The position numbers and the translations under genes were made by a program. From contig UCGV01000001.1 of NCBI GenBank assembly GCA_900471925.1, positions 533,648 through 597,647 on the forward strand: a DNA stretch of 64,000 nucleotides, read 5' to 3'. The DNA comes from Hyphomicrobiales bacterium (GTDB taxonomy: Bacteria > Pseudomonadota > Alphaproteobacteria > Rhizobiales > Rhizobiaceae). Under the pieces are notes generated by a model, which saw nothing but the letters and a program-made list of their open reading frames with translations, was not told the DNA's origin and ran no database searches. The number at the start of each line of letters is the position of its first letter. The first letter of the stretch is position 1. Shown here one piece after another: positions 8,311 through 16,664 of this stretch.

Positions 8311-9480
8311 TTACGAGACGGCTTTGCGCGCCTGTGCCGGAGCGGGATTGACGAGATCGTCGTAAAGTTTCAGCACCTCTTGCGCCATGACCGGTGCGGA
8401 GAAGACCGATTTCACCGCATCGGGCGAGGGCATGACCTTATCGTGCCAGCCTGGCACCGTCAGGGCCTCGGCCATCACCCGCGCCAGATCGTCGGAATCT
8501 CCCGGTGTCACCAATGCGGGACTATCCGAGCCTAGCACCTCGGGAATACCGCCGACGCGCGAGGCGATGACGGTCTTTCCTGCGCCGAGCCCTTCCAGCA
8601 CGATATAGGGCATGGCTTCGGCGCGGGAGGGAACCACGAGGTTCTGCGCCATGGAGAAGGCTTCCTTCACGCGCATCGCCGGTAACATGCCGATGCGTTT
8701 GCCGAGACCGCGCTCGACCATCATCTCGCGATAACGGTCGCGGTCCGGCCCATCGCCGATCATCAGCGCCGAAAGCGGCCGCCCGAGCAAGCGTTCCGTC
8801 TTGGCGAAGGCGTCGATGAAAAGATCCGGTCCCTTGAGGTCGCGCAGCATGCCGACGTAGATGAAGTGCACGGCATCCGAACGCGTCGGAATATCGGAAA
8901 ACTCGCGTGCGCCGATGCCATTATAGATCAGCCGGCTCTCGATCCGGGGACGGCCGACCTTGGTCGTATAGGTCTGCCGCTCGTAGTCGCAGATGAAGAC
9001 CAGAGCATCGGTGAAATATTCCTGCAGTCGCTCCATGCGCAGCACGAGCTGGCCGAGCAGGGAGGCGCGGGAATAATGCAGGCTTCCGCCATGCGCGGTA
9101 TAGAGGCGGGCTACGCGATACCTGTTGACCCGCAGGGCTGAGCCGGCAAGCCGCGCGAGCAGGCCGCCTTTGGCGCCATGCCCGTGCAGCACATCCGGCC
9201 GCAAACTTCTGATTTCCTTGAATGTGTTCCAGAGTACGACGGCATCGGACGGGCTGATGGAGCGCCGTATCGGAATGCGTGTCAGACCGAGCGAAAGAAA
9301 AGGACGGATATCGTCGAAGAGACTATCTTCGTATTGGCCGCCGGTCGAGCTGTCGCAGATGATGCCGATTTCATGACCTGCCCGGCTATGTTCCTCCACC
9401 AAATCGCGAACATGGCGGAAGATTCCACCCACCGGCGATCTGAAGCAGTGAAGGATACGGAGTGGCCTCTGCTCTGCCAT
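8311..9480 (-). CDS. GT4-family glycosyltransferase
   Basis: 389 residues with the GT-B fold. The N-terminal domain opens RILHCFRSPVGGIFRHVRDL, the acceptor half; the donor half has MIGDGPDRDRY and the EX7E retaining motif in SRAEAMPYIVLEGLGAGK (Glu-Glu spaced by seven). It would add a sugar to the lipid-linked repeat unit made by the neighbouring transferase. The gene follows the export lipoprotein gene by three bases, so they are one transcript. Donor sugar is not predictable. Confidence 0.9.
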   Translation of the reverse strand: MAEQRPLRILHCFRSPVGGIFRHVRDLVEEHSRAGHEIGIICDSSTGGQYEDSLFDDIRPFLSLGLTRIPIRRSISPSDAVVLWNTFKEIRSLRPDVLHGHGAKGGLLARLAGSALRVNRYRVARLYTAHGGSLHYSRASLLGQLVLRMERLQEYFTDALVFICDYERQTYTTKVGRPRIESRLIYNGIGAREFSDIPTRSDAVHFIYVGMLRDLKGPDLFIDAFAKTERLLGRPLSALMIGDGPDRDRYREMMVERGLGKRIGMLPAMRVKEAFSMAQNLVVPSRAEAMPYIVLEGLGAGKTVIASRVGGIPEVLGSDSPALVTPGDSDDLARVMAEALTVPGWHDKVMPSPDAVKSVFSAPVMAQEVLKLYDDLVNPAPAQARKAVS

Positions 9481-9483
9481 AGG

Positions 9484-10059
9484 CTAAAAGAGCCGCTCGC
9501 GGACGTAGATCGTGTCGCCCGCGATGATCGGGCCGGAAATATTGACGCGCCCTGTCAGCACCTGTCCGTTGATCTTGCGCGTGACGTCGACCATGCTCTG
9601 GTTGGCACGGCTGGTGAAGCCGCCCGCAACAGCAATGGCATTCTGGACCGTCATGCCGGGAACATAGGCATATTGGCCGGGTTGGCCGACTTCTCCCATG
9701 ATGTAGACAGAGCGATAGCGATCGACGTCGATCGTGACGTCGGGATCGCGAAGATATCCCTGCTGCAGCTTCTGCGCGATCTGGCCGGAGAGCTGCTGCA
9801 GGGTGCGGCCACGGGCAGGGACTTGGCCGATAAGGGGAAATGCGATGTAGCCGGCCTGGTCGACCGTATAGGTATTGGTCAGCGTTGCCTGATCGAAGAC
9901 GGTGATGCGCAGCCGATCGCCGCTATCGAGTGAGTAAGGCTGGATCGTCGCCTGGTTGAAGGCCTTCGGCGCCGGCCGATAGGTGGTGCAGCCGCCCAAT
10001 GCAGCCATCATGGCGGTGAGGCTCATGGCCATCAAAATCTTGGGCTGGACGAAGGGCAT
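9484..10059 (-). CDS. Polysaccharide export outer-membrane lipoprotein (Wza/OPX family)
   Basis: 191 residues from ATG 10059, chosen because it gives a proper lipoprotein signal with lipobox ALGGC and Cys at residue 24. The Poly_export domain follows (YSLDSGDRLRITVFDQATLT), then a SLBB-type domain with VYIMGEVGQPGQYAYVPGMT and the ending IIAGDTIYVRERLF. Such proteins form or gate the outer-membrane channel for capsule or exopolysaccharide. At 191 residues it is a short member, without Wza's C-terminal transmembrane helix ring. It is the first gene of the minus-strand operon and diverges from the chain-length gene. Confidence 0.9.
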   Translation of the reverse strand: MPFVQPKILMAMSLTAMMAALGGCTTYRPAPKAFNQATIQPYSLDSGDRLRITVFDQATLTNTYTVDQAGYIAFPLIGQVPARGRTLQQLSGQIAQKLQQGYLRDPDVTIDVDRYRSVYIMGEVGQPGQYAYVPGMTVQNAIAVAGGFTSRANQSMVDVTRKINGQVLTGRVNISGPIIAGDTIYVRERLF

Positions 10060-10246
10060 CCGCGTGCTCACAGGAAGATAACTCGGTGAAGCCGTTATCG
10101 ATCTATTAGGGTTAATGCCCGGTAAAAAAACCGCCGATTTCCGCAATTCCTTTATCAGGGGCGCCTTATTTGCGTTGATGCTGTCATTAACCGTTGAGTT
10201 ACCATGGTCGTTTACGCTTGGGGCAGTTTGTATTGGAGTTAAGTGT

Positions 10247-12418
10247 ATGTCCCGGGTAACGCGTGATCAGGATGTGGACATCGACCTCGGCCAGCTTGTG
10301 CGTGCGGTCTGGACCCGTCGTCTGAGAATATTGACGATCACCGCCCTGGGCGCGGTTATCGCTTTTGCCGGCGCAAAGATGATGGCGCCGCAATATCGAA
10401 GCGAAACGCGCCTTCTGATCGAGCCGCGCGCTCCGGCTTTCGCCAACACCCAGACGAACGATGCCAATGCCGGGCCGTTGCTGGACGAGTTGAATATCGC
10501 AAGCCAGGTGCAAATCCTGCAGTCGGCCGACCTTATCAAGCAGGTCATCAACAACCTGAAGCTCTACGATCTGCCGGAATTCGATGCTGCGGCGAATGGT
10601 TCCGCTCTCGGCGATATCCTCGTGACGCTGCACCTGAAGAAGAACCCGCTGGAGAATCCGCCGGAAGAGCGCGTCATCGATGCCTTCACCGAGCGCCTGC
10701 AGGTGTATCAGGTGCCTGGTTCGCGCGTCATTGGCATCACCTTTGCCTCCAGGGATCCGAAGCTTGCCGCCAGCATTCCGAATGCGATGGCGCAGGTCTA
10801 TCTTGCCACGCAGAGCGGTGCCAAGCTCGATTCCAACTCGGAAGCGACCCGCTGGCTCGAGCCCGAGATCGACAGTCTGCGCCAGAAGGTCAGCGAAGCC
10901 GAAAAGAAGGTCGCTGACTACCGCACCACCCATGGCCTGCTGCAGACCAACGGCACGACGACCTTTACCGCGCAGCAGCTCAACGACATCTCTGCCGAAC
11001 TGACCCGCGTGCGTACTGACAAGGCCAATGCCGAGGCGAGGGCGCAGTCCGTGCGCAATGCGCTGTCATCGGGTGAGGCCTCCGATACGCTGCCGGATAT
11101 CATGTCCTCGCAGTCGATCCAGCGCCTGAAGGCGACGGAATCCGGTCTGCAGTCGCAGATCTCGGATCTGCAGACGAGCCTGCTCAACAACCATCCGAGA
11201 CTGAAAAGCCTGCGTGCCCAGCTTGCCGATATCCGCACGCAAATCCGCCAGGAAACGCAGAAGATCCTTGCCAGCATCGACAACGAGACGAAGGTCGCCG
11301 ACCTACGGGCCAAGGAGCTTGAGCAACAGTCCGATAGGCTGCAGGCCAACAGTGCCAGGGCGGGCGAGGACGAGGTCGGCCTGAACGCGCTGGATCGCGA
11401 AGCCAACGCCCAGCGCCAGCTGCTTGAAACCTATCTCGTGCGGTATCGCGAGGCGGCCTCTCGTGCCGACCGTAATTCCAGCCCTGCCGATGCCCGCGTC
11501 GTTTCAAAGGCGATTGAGCAGGTCGATCCCTATTTCCCGAAAGTCGTGCCGATCGTCGTCGTTGCAGCTGTCGCAAGCTTCATCATGAGCGCGATCGTCA
11601 TCATGCTGGCCGAACTCTTCAGCGGTCGCGCCTTGCGCCCCGTGGAGGCTCCCGAAATCGAAGACAGGATCGAACAGGAAGGGCAGGTCGAAGCCGCGCC
11701 TGCTCCAGCTGCGAAGGTCGCCAAGCCCAGCATGCTGGCTGTTGCGGTTGATGAGGAGCAGCCTGAAGCCGAACTCGTGGAGGAGGCACCGGCGCTTGCA
11801 GACGATCCAGCGCCTGCAGACGATAACGAATTCTCCGTTTCATCGGTCGCAAGCTATCTCACCGACTGCCGCGCGCCGCTTGCTGTCGCCATCTCTCCGA
11901 CTGGTGACAACGGCTCTGCCGCGACCGTCGCCCTTGCCCGCGTGCTTGCCGATAACGGACGCCGCGTGATCCTCGTCGATATGACCGGCAGCGGTTATCC
12001 GAGCGAGTTGATGGCCGAAAGCCCGGAGGCATTGGGCGTCACCGACCTTCTCTGTGGTGAGGCGGCCTTTGGTGAGACCATCCATGGCGACCGGACGTCC
12101 GATGCACATCTGATCCCGCAGGGTGTCAGCGATATCAAGCAGGCGATGCGCGGTGCAGACAGGCTTTCGCTGCTGCTCGATGCTCTCTCATCCGCCTACG
12201 ATATCGTCATCGTGGAATGTGGGGCGGCCGATGTTGCGAGCGTCTCGCGGCTGACGCGCAGCAAGCAGATCGAGATCATCCTGTCTCTGCCTGAGATCGA
12301 CGAGGCGGCTTTCGTCAGCCTGATGCAGGATTTCCAGGGCGCAGGTTACGAGCGTGTCGTCCTGATGTCGGGCGGTGAGGAAGCTGCAATGCGCAGCCCC
12401 GCTCGTCACGCGGCCTGA
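10247..12418 (+). CDS. Polysaccharide chain-length/co-polymerase protein (Wzc/ExoP-like) with degenerate ATPase
   Basis: 723 residues from ATG 10247, with GGAG 8 bases upstream. The Wzz domain begins VDIDLGQLVRAVWTRRL with the first membrane helix near 30-50; a long periplasmic coiled coil runs 190-430 (TESGLQSQISDLQTSL), and a second helix lies near 465-490. A linker rich in Pro/Glu/Ala precedes a C-terminal P-loop-like domain of about 180 residues. There the expected GKT/S Walker A is replaced by SPTGDNGSAATVALA, while an Asp-containing ILVDMTG and IVIVECG remain. The C-terminus has no tyrosine cluster. It likely controls export and chain length without tyrosine-kinase activity. It is divergent from the export operon. 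Confidence 0.88.
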   Translation: MSRVTRDQDVDIDLGQLVRAVWTRRLRILTITALGAVIAFAGAKMMAPQYRSETRLLIEPRAPAFANTQTNDANAGPLLDELNIASQVQILQSADLIKQVINNLKLYDLPEFDAAANGSALGDILVTLHLKKNPLENPPEERVIDAFTERLQVYQVPGSRVIGITFASRDPKLAASIPNAMAQVYLATQSGAKLDSNSEATRWLEPEIDSLRQKVSEAEKKVADYRTTHGLLQTNGTTTFTAQQLNDISAELTRVRTDKANAEARAQSVRNALSSGEASDTLPDIMSSQSIQRLKATESGLQSQISDLQTSLLNNHPRLKSLRAQLADIRTQIRQETQKILASIDNETKVADLRAKELEQQSDRLQANSARAGEDEVGLNALDREANAQRQLLETYLVRYREAASRADRNSSPADARVVSKAIEQVDPYFPKVVPIVVVAAVASFIMSAIVIMLAELFSGRALRPVEAPEIEDRIEQEGQVEAAPAPAAKVAKPSMLAVAVDEEQPEAELVEEAPALADDPAPADDNEFSVSSVASYLTDCRAPLAVAISPTGDNGSAATVALARVLADNGRRVILVDMTGSGYPSELMAESPEALGVTDLLCGEAAFGETIHGDRTSDAHLIPQGVSDIKQAMRGADRLSLLLDALSSAYDIVIVECGAADVASVSRLTRSKQIEIILSLPEIDEAAFVSLMQDFQGAGYERVVLMSGGEEAAMRSPARHAA

Positions 12419-12481
12419 TTTATTTCTAAGACGTGTCGAGCAAAAAAGCGCAGCAAGCGAATCTGAAAGATCGAGATACGC

Positions 12482-13717
12482 TTAGCCGACCGTCGCCCGG
12501 ATATTCTGGGCGAATTTATAGAGACCCGGGCGGGCCTTGATGAAGGCCTTGCCCCGAGTGATTGCCCGATGCGCCGCGCCGGCTGCGATGCCGAGGCCGG
12601 AGATCGGCAGCACCACGTCGTAGTGGTCCGTCTCGACTGGCGCCCAGGAGCGCTTGTAGGTCTGGTCGCCAAGGCCGAAATCGAACATCGCGACGCCCTT
12701 GCCATGCAGGCCCGATATCATCTGCCAGAACAGGAATTCACCGGGGCTAGCATCCGCAACCAGTTCCTCGTCGATCGCGCCGAACTGGCAGATGACATGA
12801 TCGCCCTTGCGAGAAATCCCCGACAGCGCAACGATGCGCCCTTCATATTCGCCCTTCAGGCGCAAGCCATGCATCTGCAGGCAGAAACCGTCACCGTCTC
12901 TCTTGTCGATCAGCCCATGCAGGAAGGCCTTGGTTTCAGCATCCGCAAAGACATCGGGCAACCCGAGCGAGGCGAAGCGTGCGCTTTTCAGACGGAAGAA
13001 CATATCGAGCAGCTCGTGCTGTTCCGAGATTGCGTCCGGCACGATATACTCAAAGCCACCCACAGCCTCGAGCCGTCGGCTTTGGACACGAAACTTCTTG
13101 CGTCGGCTCTTGGCGTTCAACTGCTGCAGCGTCTTCTCGAAATTTTCGAGGAAAGGCAGTTGGTAGGCATGGTTCTGGTTCTGCACCATAGGCAGATCTG
13201 CGAGCACGTTGCGTCGGCTCCGCCATTCCAGTGGTATGTTCTGCAGGAGAAGCAGGTCGGCCTTGCCGGCAAGGGCTGCGCGAAGGCGCATAGCCAGGTG
13301 AGCGCTGTCGATCGTATCGCCGGTTTCAGCGAAAGCTTCGGAAACCAGCCCGGTATTGATGTTGCTATGCTCGGCACCGATGAATTTGGCGATCCGCATG
13401 CCGCGCGAGGTGACGATTTCCACCGGCAGGATGAAGGCAGTGCGGTTGCCGCTGCGACCACGCAGGATAGCGAGCGGGCGGCGGAAGGCTGACACCCAGG
13501 CCGTGCACCAGTCATAGCTCTGATGCAGCGAGGAGAGATTGTCGCGCTCCAGCGCGCGCCAGTCCTCCTCCAGGGGTTCCATCCTGTCGAACAGCTCTAT
13601 ATCGAGTTCGGCCATGGCAAGCTTCGCGCTGAGCTGCCTGAGCCGGGAAATACCGGCTTCGGCCTGCGCCACAGCGTCAAACTTCTGTTCGGTGACATCG
13701 AGCCTCTGCGTCTGCAC
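12482..13717 (-). CDS. GNAT/FemAB-fold acyltransferase, CelD-like
   Basis: 411 residues of the CelD/BcsL-type acyltransferase family. The N-terminal half begins LFDRMEPLEEDWRALER with LHQSYDWCTAWVSAF, typical of the family, and the C-terminal half contains the GNAT-like core (GFCLQMHGLRLKGEYEGRIVALSG, then MFDFGLGDQTYKRSWAP). It probably transfers an acyl group to a polysaccharide or its precursor. GTG 13717 is the start, with TGGAG 9 bases upstream. It converges with the chain-length gene and is likely part of the same locus, though not in the same transcript. Confidence 0.8.
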   Translation of the reverse strand: MQTQRLDVTEQKFDAVAQAEAGISRLRQLSAKLAMAELDIELFDRMEPLEEDWRALERDNLSSLHQSYDWCTAWVSAFRRPLAILRGRSGNRTAFILPVEIVTSRGMRIAKFIGAEHSNINTGLVSEAFAETGDTIDSAHLAMRLRAALAGKADLLLLQNIPLEWRSRRNVLADLPMVQNQNHAYQLPFLENFEKTLQQLNAKSRRKKFRVQSRRLEAVGGFEYIVPDAISEQHELLDMFFRLKSARFASLGLPDVFADAETKAFLHGLIDKRDGDGFCLQMHGLRLKGEYEGRIVALSGISRKGDHVICQFGAIDEELVADASPGEFLFWQMISGLHGKGVAMFDFGLGDQTYKRSWAPVETDHYDVVLPISGLGIAAGAAHRAITRGKAFIKARPGLYKFAQNIRATVG

Positions 13718-13842
13718 GGGTCTTTCTCCAGTCGAGAGATTGGTGCAGAGGAAGCTAGGGCGTGCAGACGTATATTTGGTTTAACTGCAGTCCTCGGCCG
13801 AGGTTTTCCACGGATCAGGGTTATTCCGCCGTTAATCGGCTG

Positions 13843-14052
13843 CTACTGCTGTTTCGGACCGGCCATCCACTTGATGATGACCATGGCCGGTAGGACCCAG
13901 AGCAGGCCGGTGAGCGCGAAGTAAAGCAGATGGCCCCACCAGGGCGCATTGCCGAGCGTCGCAACCGCGATCGTATTTGCCAGAACCGCATAGAAAAGCA
14001 CGAGAATGATGATCAGGATCGTGCCGATGAATTTGCGAAGGCGGACGGGCAT
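13843..14052 (-). CDS. DUF2842-family small membrane protein
   Basis: 69 residues with two membrane helices (about 8-30 and 39-60), beginning MPVRLRKFIGTILIIILVLF and containing the family's NAPWWGHLLYFALTG stretch. DUF2842 is widespread in Alphaproteobacteria and uncharacterised. It is divergent from the heme A synthase gene, 115 bases away, a neighbourhood often seen in this group and suggestive of a link to respiratory membrane assembly; that link is inference. Confidence 0.85.
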   Translation of the reverse strand: MPVRLRKFIGTILIIILVLFYAVLANTIAVATLGNAPWWGHLLYFALTGLLWVLPAMVIIKWMAGPKQQ

Positions 14053-14167
14053 CGTATAACTTTCGAACGAATGGAAATGAACCGGCGCGACGGCATGCCG
14101 CAAAGGTTCGGGGCTTGTTTTGCAACAGCCGGTGGGGCAAATCAACTGCCGGATAAAAGGAGAGATC

Positions 14168-15271
14168 ATGGCCGTCGCGAACCTGAGCCCGGAGCAGGCG
14201 ATCCGCACCGAAGTGCGCAGGCAGGATAACAACCGCCGCGCCGTACGTATCTGGCTGGGCTTCGTGCTTCTGGCGCTCTTTTGTCTGGTGCTCGTGGGTG
14301 GTGCCACGCGGCTCACCAATTCCGGCCTCTCGATTACCGAATGGAAGCCAATCCACGGCGTCATCCCGCCGCTGAATGCCGCCGAATGGGAAGAGGAATT
14401 CAAGCTCTACCAGCGCATTCCTGAATTCCAGCAGCTGAACAGCGACATGACGGTCGATCAGTTCAAGGGCATTTTCTGGTGGGAATGGGCGCATCGGCTG
14501 ATTGCGCGCGCCATAGGTGTCATCTTCGCCCTGCCGCTGATCTTTTTCTGGGCAACCGGTATGATCGAGAAGCGTCTGCGCTGGCCGCTTGCCGGCATCC
14601 TGGCGCTCGGCGGCCTGCAGGGATTCATCGGTTGGTGGATGGTCTCGTCGGGTCTTTCAGTGCGCACCGATGTCAGCCAGTACCGCCTTGCCACCCATCT
14701 TGTGATGGCCTGCCTGATCTTTGCCTCCTGCATGTGGATCACGCGCGGTCTCGCACCACACTCCGACGATACTGCTCCGACGAAGACATCCCATCGCTGG
14801 GCGGCGGCGATCGCCATATTCTCGCTCTTCCAGATCTATCTCGGCGCGCTGGTGGCCGGGCTCGATGCCGGCTTCACCTATAATACCTGGCCGTTGATGG
14901 ACGGTGCCGTCGTGCCCGGCGACCTGTTCATCCAGCAACCCTTCTGGATCAACCTCTTCGAGAACCCGAAGACGGTGCAGTTCATCCACCGCCTCGGTGC
15001 CTACACGCTGTTCGCGCTGGCACTTGTCAATATGGTGATAGCATTGCGCGCTGCGCCTTGGACTACCCACGCGCGCCGGGCTGTCGTGCTCTTCTCGCTG
15101 GTAACGATCCAGGCGGCGATCGGCATTACCACGCTGCTGCTCGAAGTGCCCTTGCACTGGGGCCTGCTGCACCAGGCGGGCGCCCTCGTGGTCTTCGGTT
15201 TTGCCGTCGCCAACTGGCGCGGCTATTACGGCGAATATCCACGCGCCACTGTGATTGCCGAACGCGACTGA
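14168..15271 (+). CDS. ctaA: Heme A synthase
   Basis: 367 residues from ATG 14168, which has an AAAGGAGAG ribosome site. The protein has eight membrane helices in two similar four-helix halves, with the motifs [18 protein letters not shown] at the first half and [13 protein letters not shown] at the second; both carry conserved histidines for heme binding ([16 protein letters not shown]). It converts heme O to heme A for aa3-type cytochrome c oxidase in the inner membrane. It is of the alphaproteobacterial/mitochondrial Cox15 type. It appears to be transcribed alone. Confidence 0.95.
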   Translation: MAVANLSPEQAIRTEVRRQDNNRRAVRIWLGFVLLALFCLVLVGGATRLTNSGLSITEWKPIHGVIPPLNAAEWEEEFKLYQRIPEFQQLNSDMTVDQFKGIFWWEWAHRLIARAIGVIFALPLIFFWATGMIEKRLRWPLAGILALGGLQGFIGWWMVSSGLSVRTDVSQYRLATHLVMACLIFASCMWITRGLAPHSDDTAPTKTSHRWAAAIAIFSLFQIYLGALVAGLDAGFTYNTWPLMDGAVVPGDLFIQQPFWINLFENPKTVQFIHRLGAYTLFALALVNMVIALRAAPWTTHARRAVVLFSLVTIQAAIGITTLLLEVPLHWGLLHQAGALVVFGFAVANWRGYYGEYPRATVIAERD

Positions 15272-15410
15272 GCAGGAAGTACGGCGGCTCGCATCCTGAG
15301 GCCTCTCGGAAGAGTGAATAGGATCAATGCGATGCTCCTCGCGTGGATTTGTCATGCCATGCTAGATTAGCGGCTTCACGCATGGGCGATCCTATGAAGG
15401 GAGTGTTCCG

Positions 15411-15578
15411 ATGAACCGATTTCGCACATTCGTAATGGCAGGCGCGCTGATCACGCTTTCCGCGATCGCCTCGGGCTGCACTTCGACGGAAAGATACGAC
15501 TACGGCGAGGATACGTCCCTGAACCCCGCCTGCGCCGGTGGCTTCCGTCCGAGCGATAATCGTCCCTGCTCATACTGA
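15411..15578 (+). CDS. Small lipoprotein, 55 aa
   Basis: A lipoprotein signal (MNRFRTFVMAGALITLSAIA) ends in a lipobox ASGC with Cys at residue 23. The mature part is only about 33 residues and has two further cysteines (NPACAGGF, NRPCSY). A GAAGGGAG ribosome site precedes ATG 15411. The function is unknown; such small lipoproteins can brace the envelope. The stop lies 9 bases from the convergent ubiA stop. Confidence 0.75.
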   Translation: MNRFRTFVMAGALITLSAIASGCTSTERYDYGEDTSLNPACAGGFRPSDNRPCSY

Positions 15579-15587
15579 GCGTCAAGT

Positions 15588-16502
15588 CTACCAGGTTCCG
15601 GCAAGGGCCGAGGCTGCCAGCAATAGTCCGGTAAGGATATTTGCCAGGAAAAGGCGATAGTTCACCTCCGGCCGCGCAAGGTCGATCCGCCATGTCTGCC
15701 AGGCAAGATGCGCGGCAATGACGAGCATTCCCAACGCATAGGGCAGGGACATTCCCGAAAGCCAACCTCCGAGTGACCATGCGGCGACAGTCAGGACATA
15801 GAACAGGCCTATGATGGGCTTGCCATGCTGGCCGAACAGGATCGCCGTCGATTTCAGTCCGAGGCTCCGGTCGTCTTTAACGTCGACATAGGCATAGACG
15901 GTATCGTAGCCGATTTGCCAAGCGATGGCTCCCGCCCACATGAGGACGGCACCTGCGGGAATGTGCCAGCTGATCTCAGCCCAGGCCATGAGCATGCCCC
16001 AGTTGAACGCTGCGCCCAAAACCGCCTGCGGCCAATGAGTAAAACGCTTGCATAGCGGATAGACGAAGACGAGCGGTAGCACACAGAGCGCAACGAGCCG
16101 CGTAAAAGGTGTCAGGAACCAGAGCAGAGAAGCGGCGAGAGCGAGTTCGATGGCCAGAAAGATCACCGCCTGAACGATGCCCATCTGCCCGCTTGCCAGG
16201 GGCCGAAAGCGGGTGCGCTCGACATGGCCGTCAAATTTCCGATCGGCGATATCATTGACCGTCGAACCCGCGCTTCGCATCAGCAGAGCACCCAGCGTAA
16301 AGACGGCGAGTTGACCGATATCGGGCAGGCCGTCGGCGGCCTGAAACAGTGCCGCCCAGCAGGGAAACAGCGTCAGCCATATCCCGACCGGACGATCGAG
16401 CCGCGCAAGCCGCGTATAAGGCCGCCACCTAATCGGCAGCCAGCGATCTACCCAGTCGCCTTGATGAATATCGCTCAAGTCCGGGCGGCTTAAAGTGCTC
16501 AT
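15588..16502 (-). CDS. ubiA: 4-hydroxybenzoate polyprenyltransferase
   Basis: 304 residues with eight to nine membrane helices. The first Asp-rich motif is NDIADRKFDGHVERTR and the second is YVDVKDDRSLGLKST; together they bind the prenyl diphosphate through Mg2+. It attaches the isoprenoid tail to 4-hydroxybenzoate in ubiquinone synthesis. The opening RLDRPVGIWLTLFPCWAALF is typical of UbiA. It stands alone on the minus strand. Confidence 0.95.
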   Translation of the reverse strand: MSTLSRPDLSDIHQGDWVDRWLPIRWRPYTRLARLDRPVGIWLTLFPCWAALFQAADGLPDIGQLAVFTLGALLMRSAGSTVNDIADRKFDGHVERTRFRPLASGQMGIVQAVIFLAIELALAASLLWFLTPFTRLVALCVLPLVFVYPLCKRFTHWPQAVLGAAFNWGMLMAWAEISWHIPAGAVLMWAGAIAWQIGYDTVYAYVDVKDDRSLGLKSTAILFGQHGKPIIGLFYVLTVAAWSLGGWLSGMSLPYALGMLVIAAHLAWQTWRIDLARPEVNYRLFLANILTGLLLAASALAGTW

Positions 16503-16614
16503 GGCAGAATCCGACTAGTTCAAAAACTCAATGAAAGCAGTTGTTTCATATCTCGCCCTGGACGCTTTCGGATAGGGGTTTTCTCCGCCTGAAGTGAGAT
16601 CGTCCGCTTGGATC

Positions 16615-16653
16615 TGCTGAACGGTTCGGCCTCTTCTTCCCAACCGTTCAGCA
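16615..16653. repeat. 12-bp inverted repeat downstream of the ABC exporter gene
   Basis: Perfect arms TGCTGAACGGTT (16615-16626) and AACCGTTCAGCA (16642-16653) enclose a 15-base loop. It lies 12 bases after the ABC exporter stop (minus strand) and upstream of ubiA. There is no U-run on either strand, so a simple intrinsic terminator is unlikely unless Rho assists; an operator or RNA-stabilising hairpin is also possible. Confidence 0.7.
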
Positions 16654-16664
16654 TGTTATTGACC

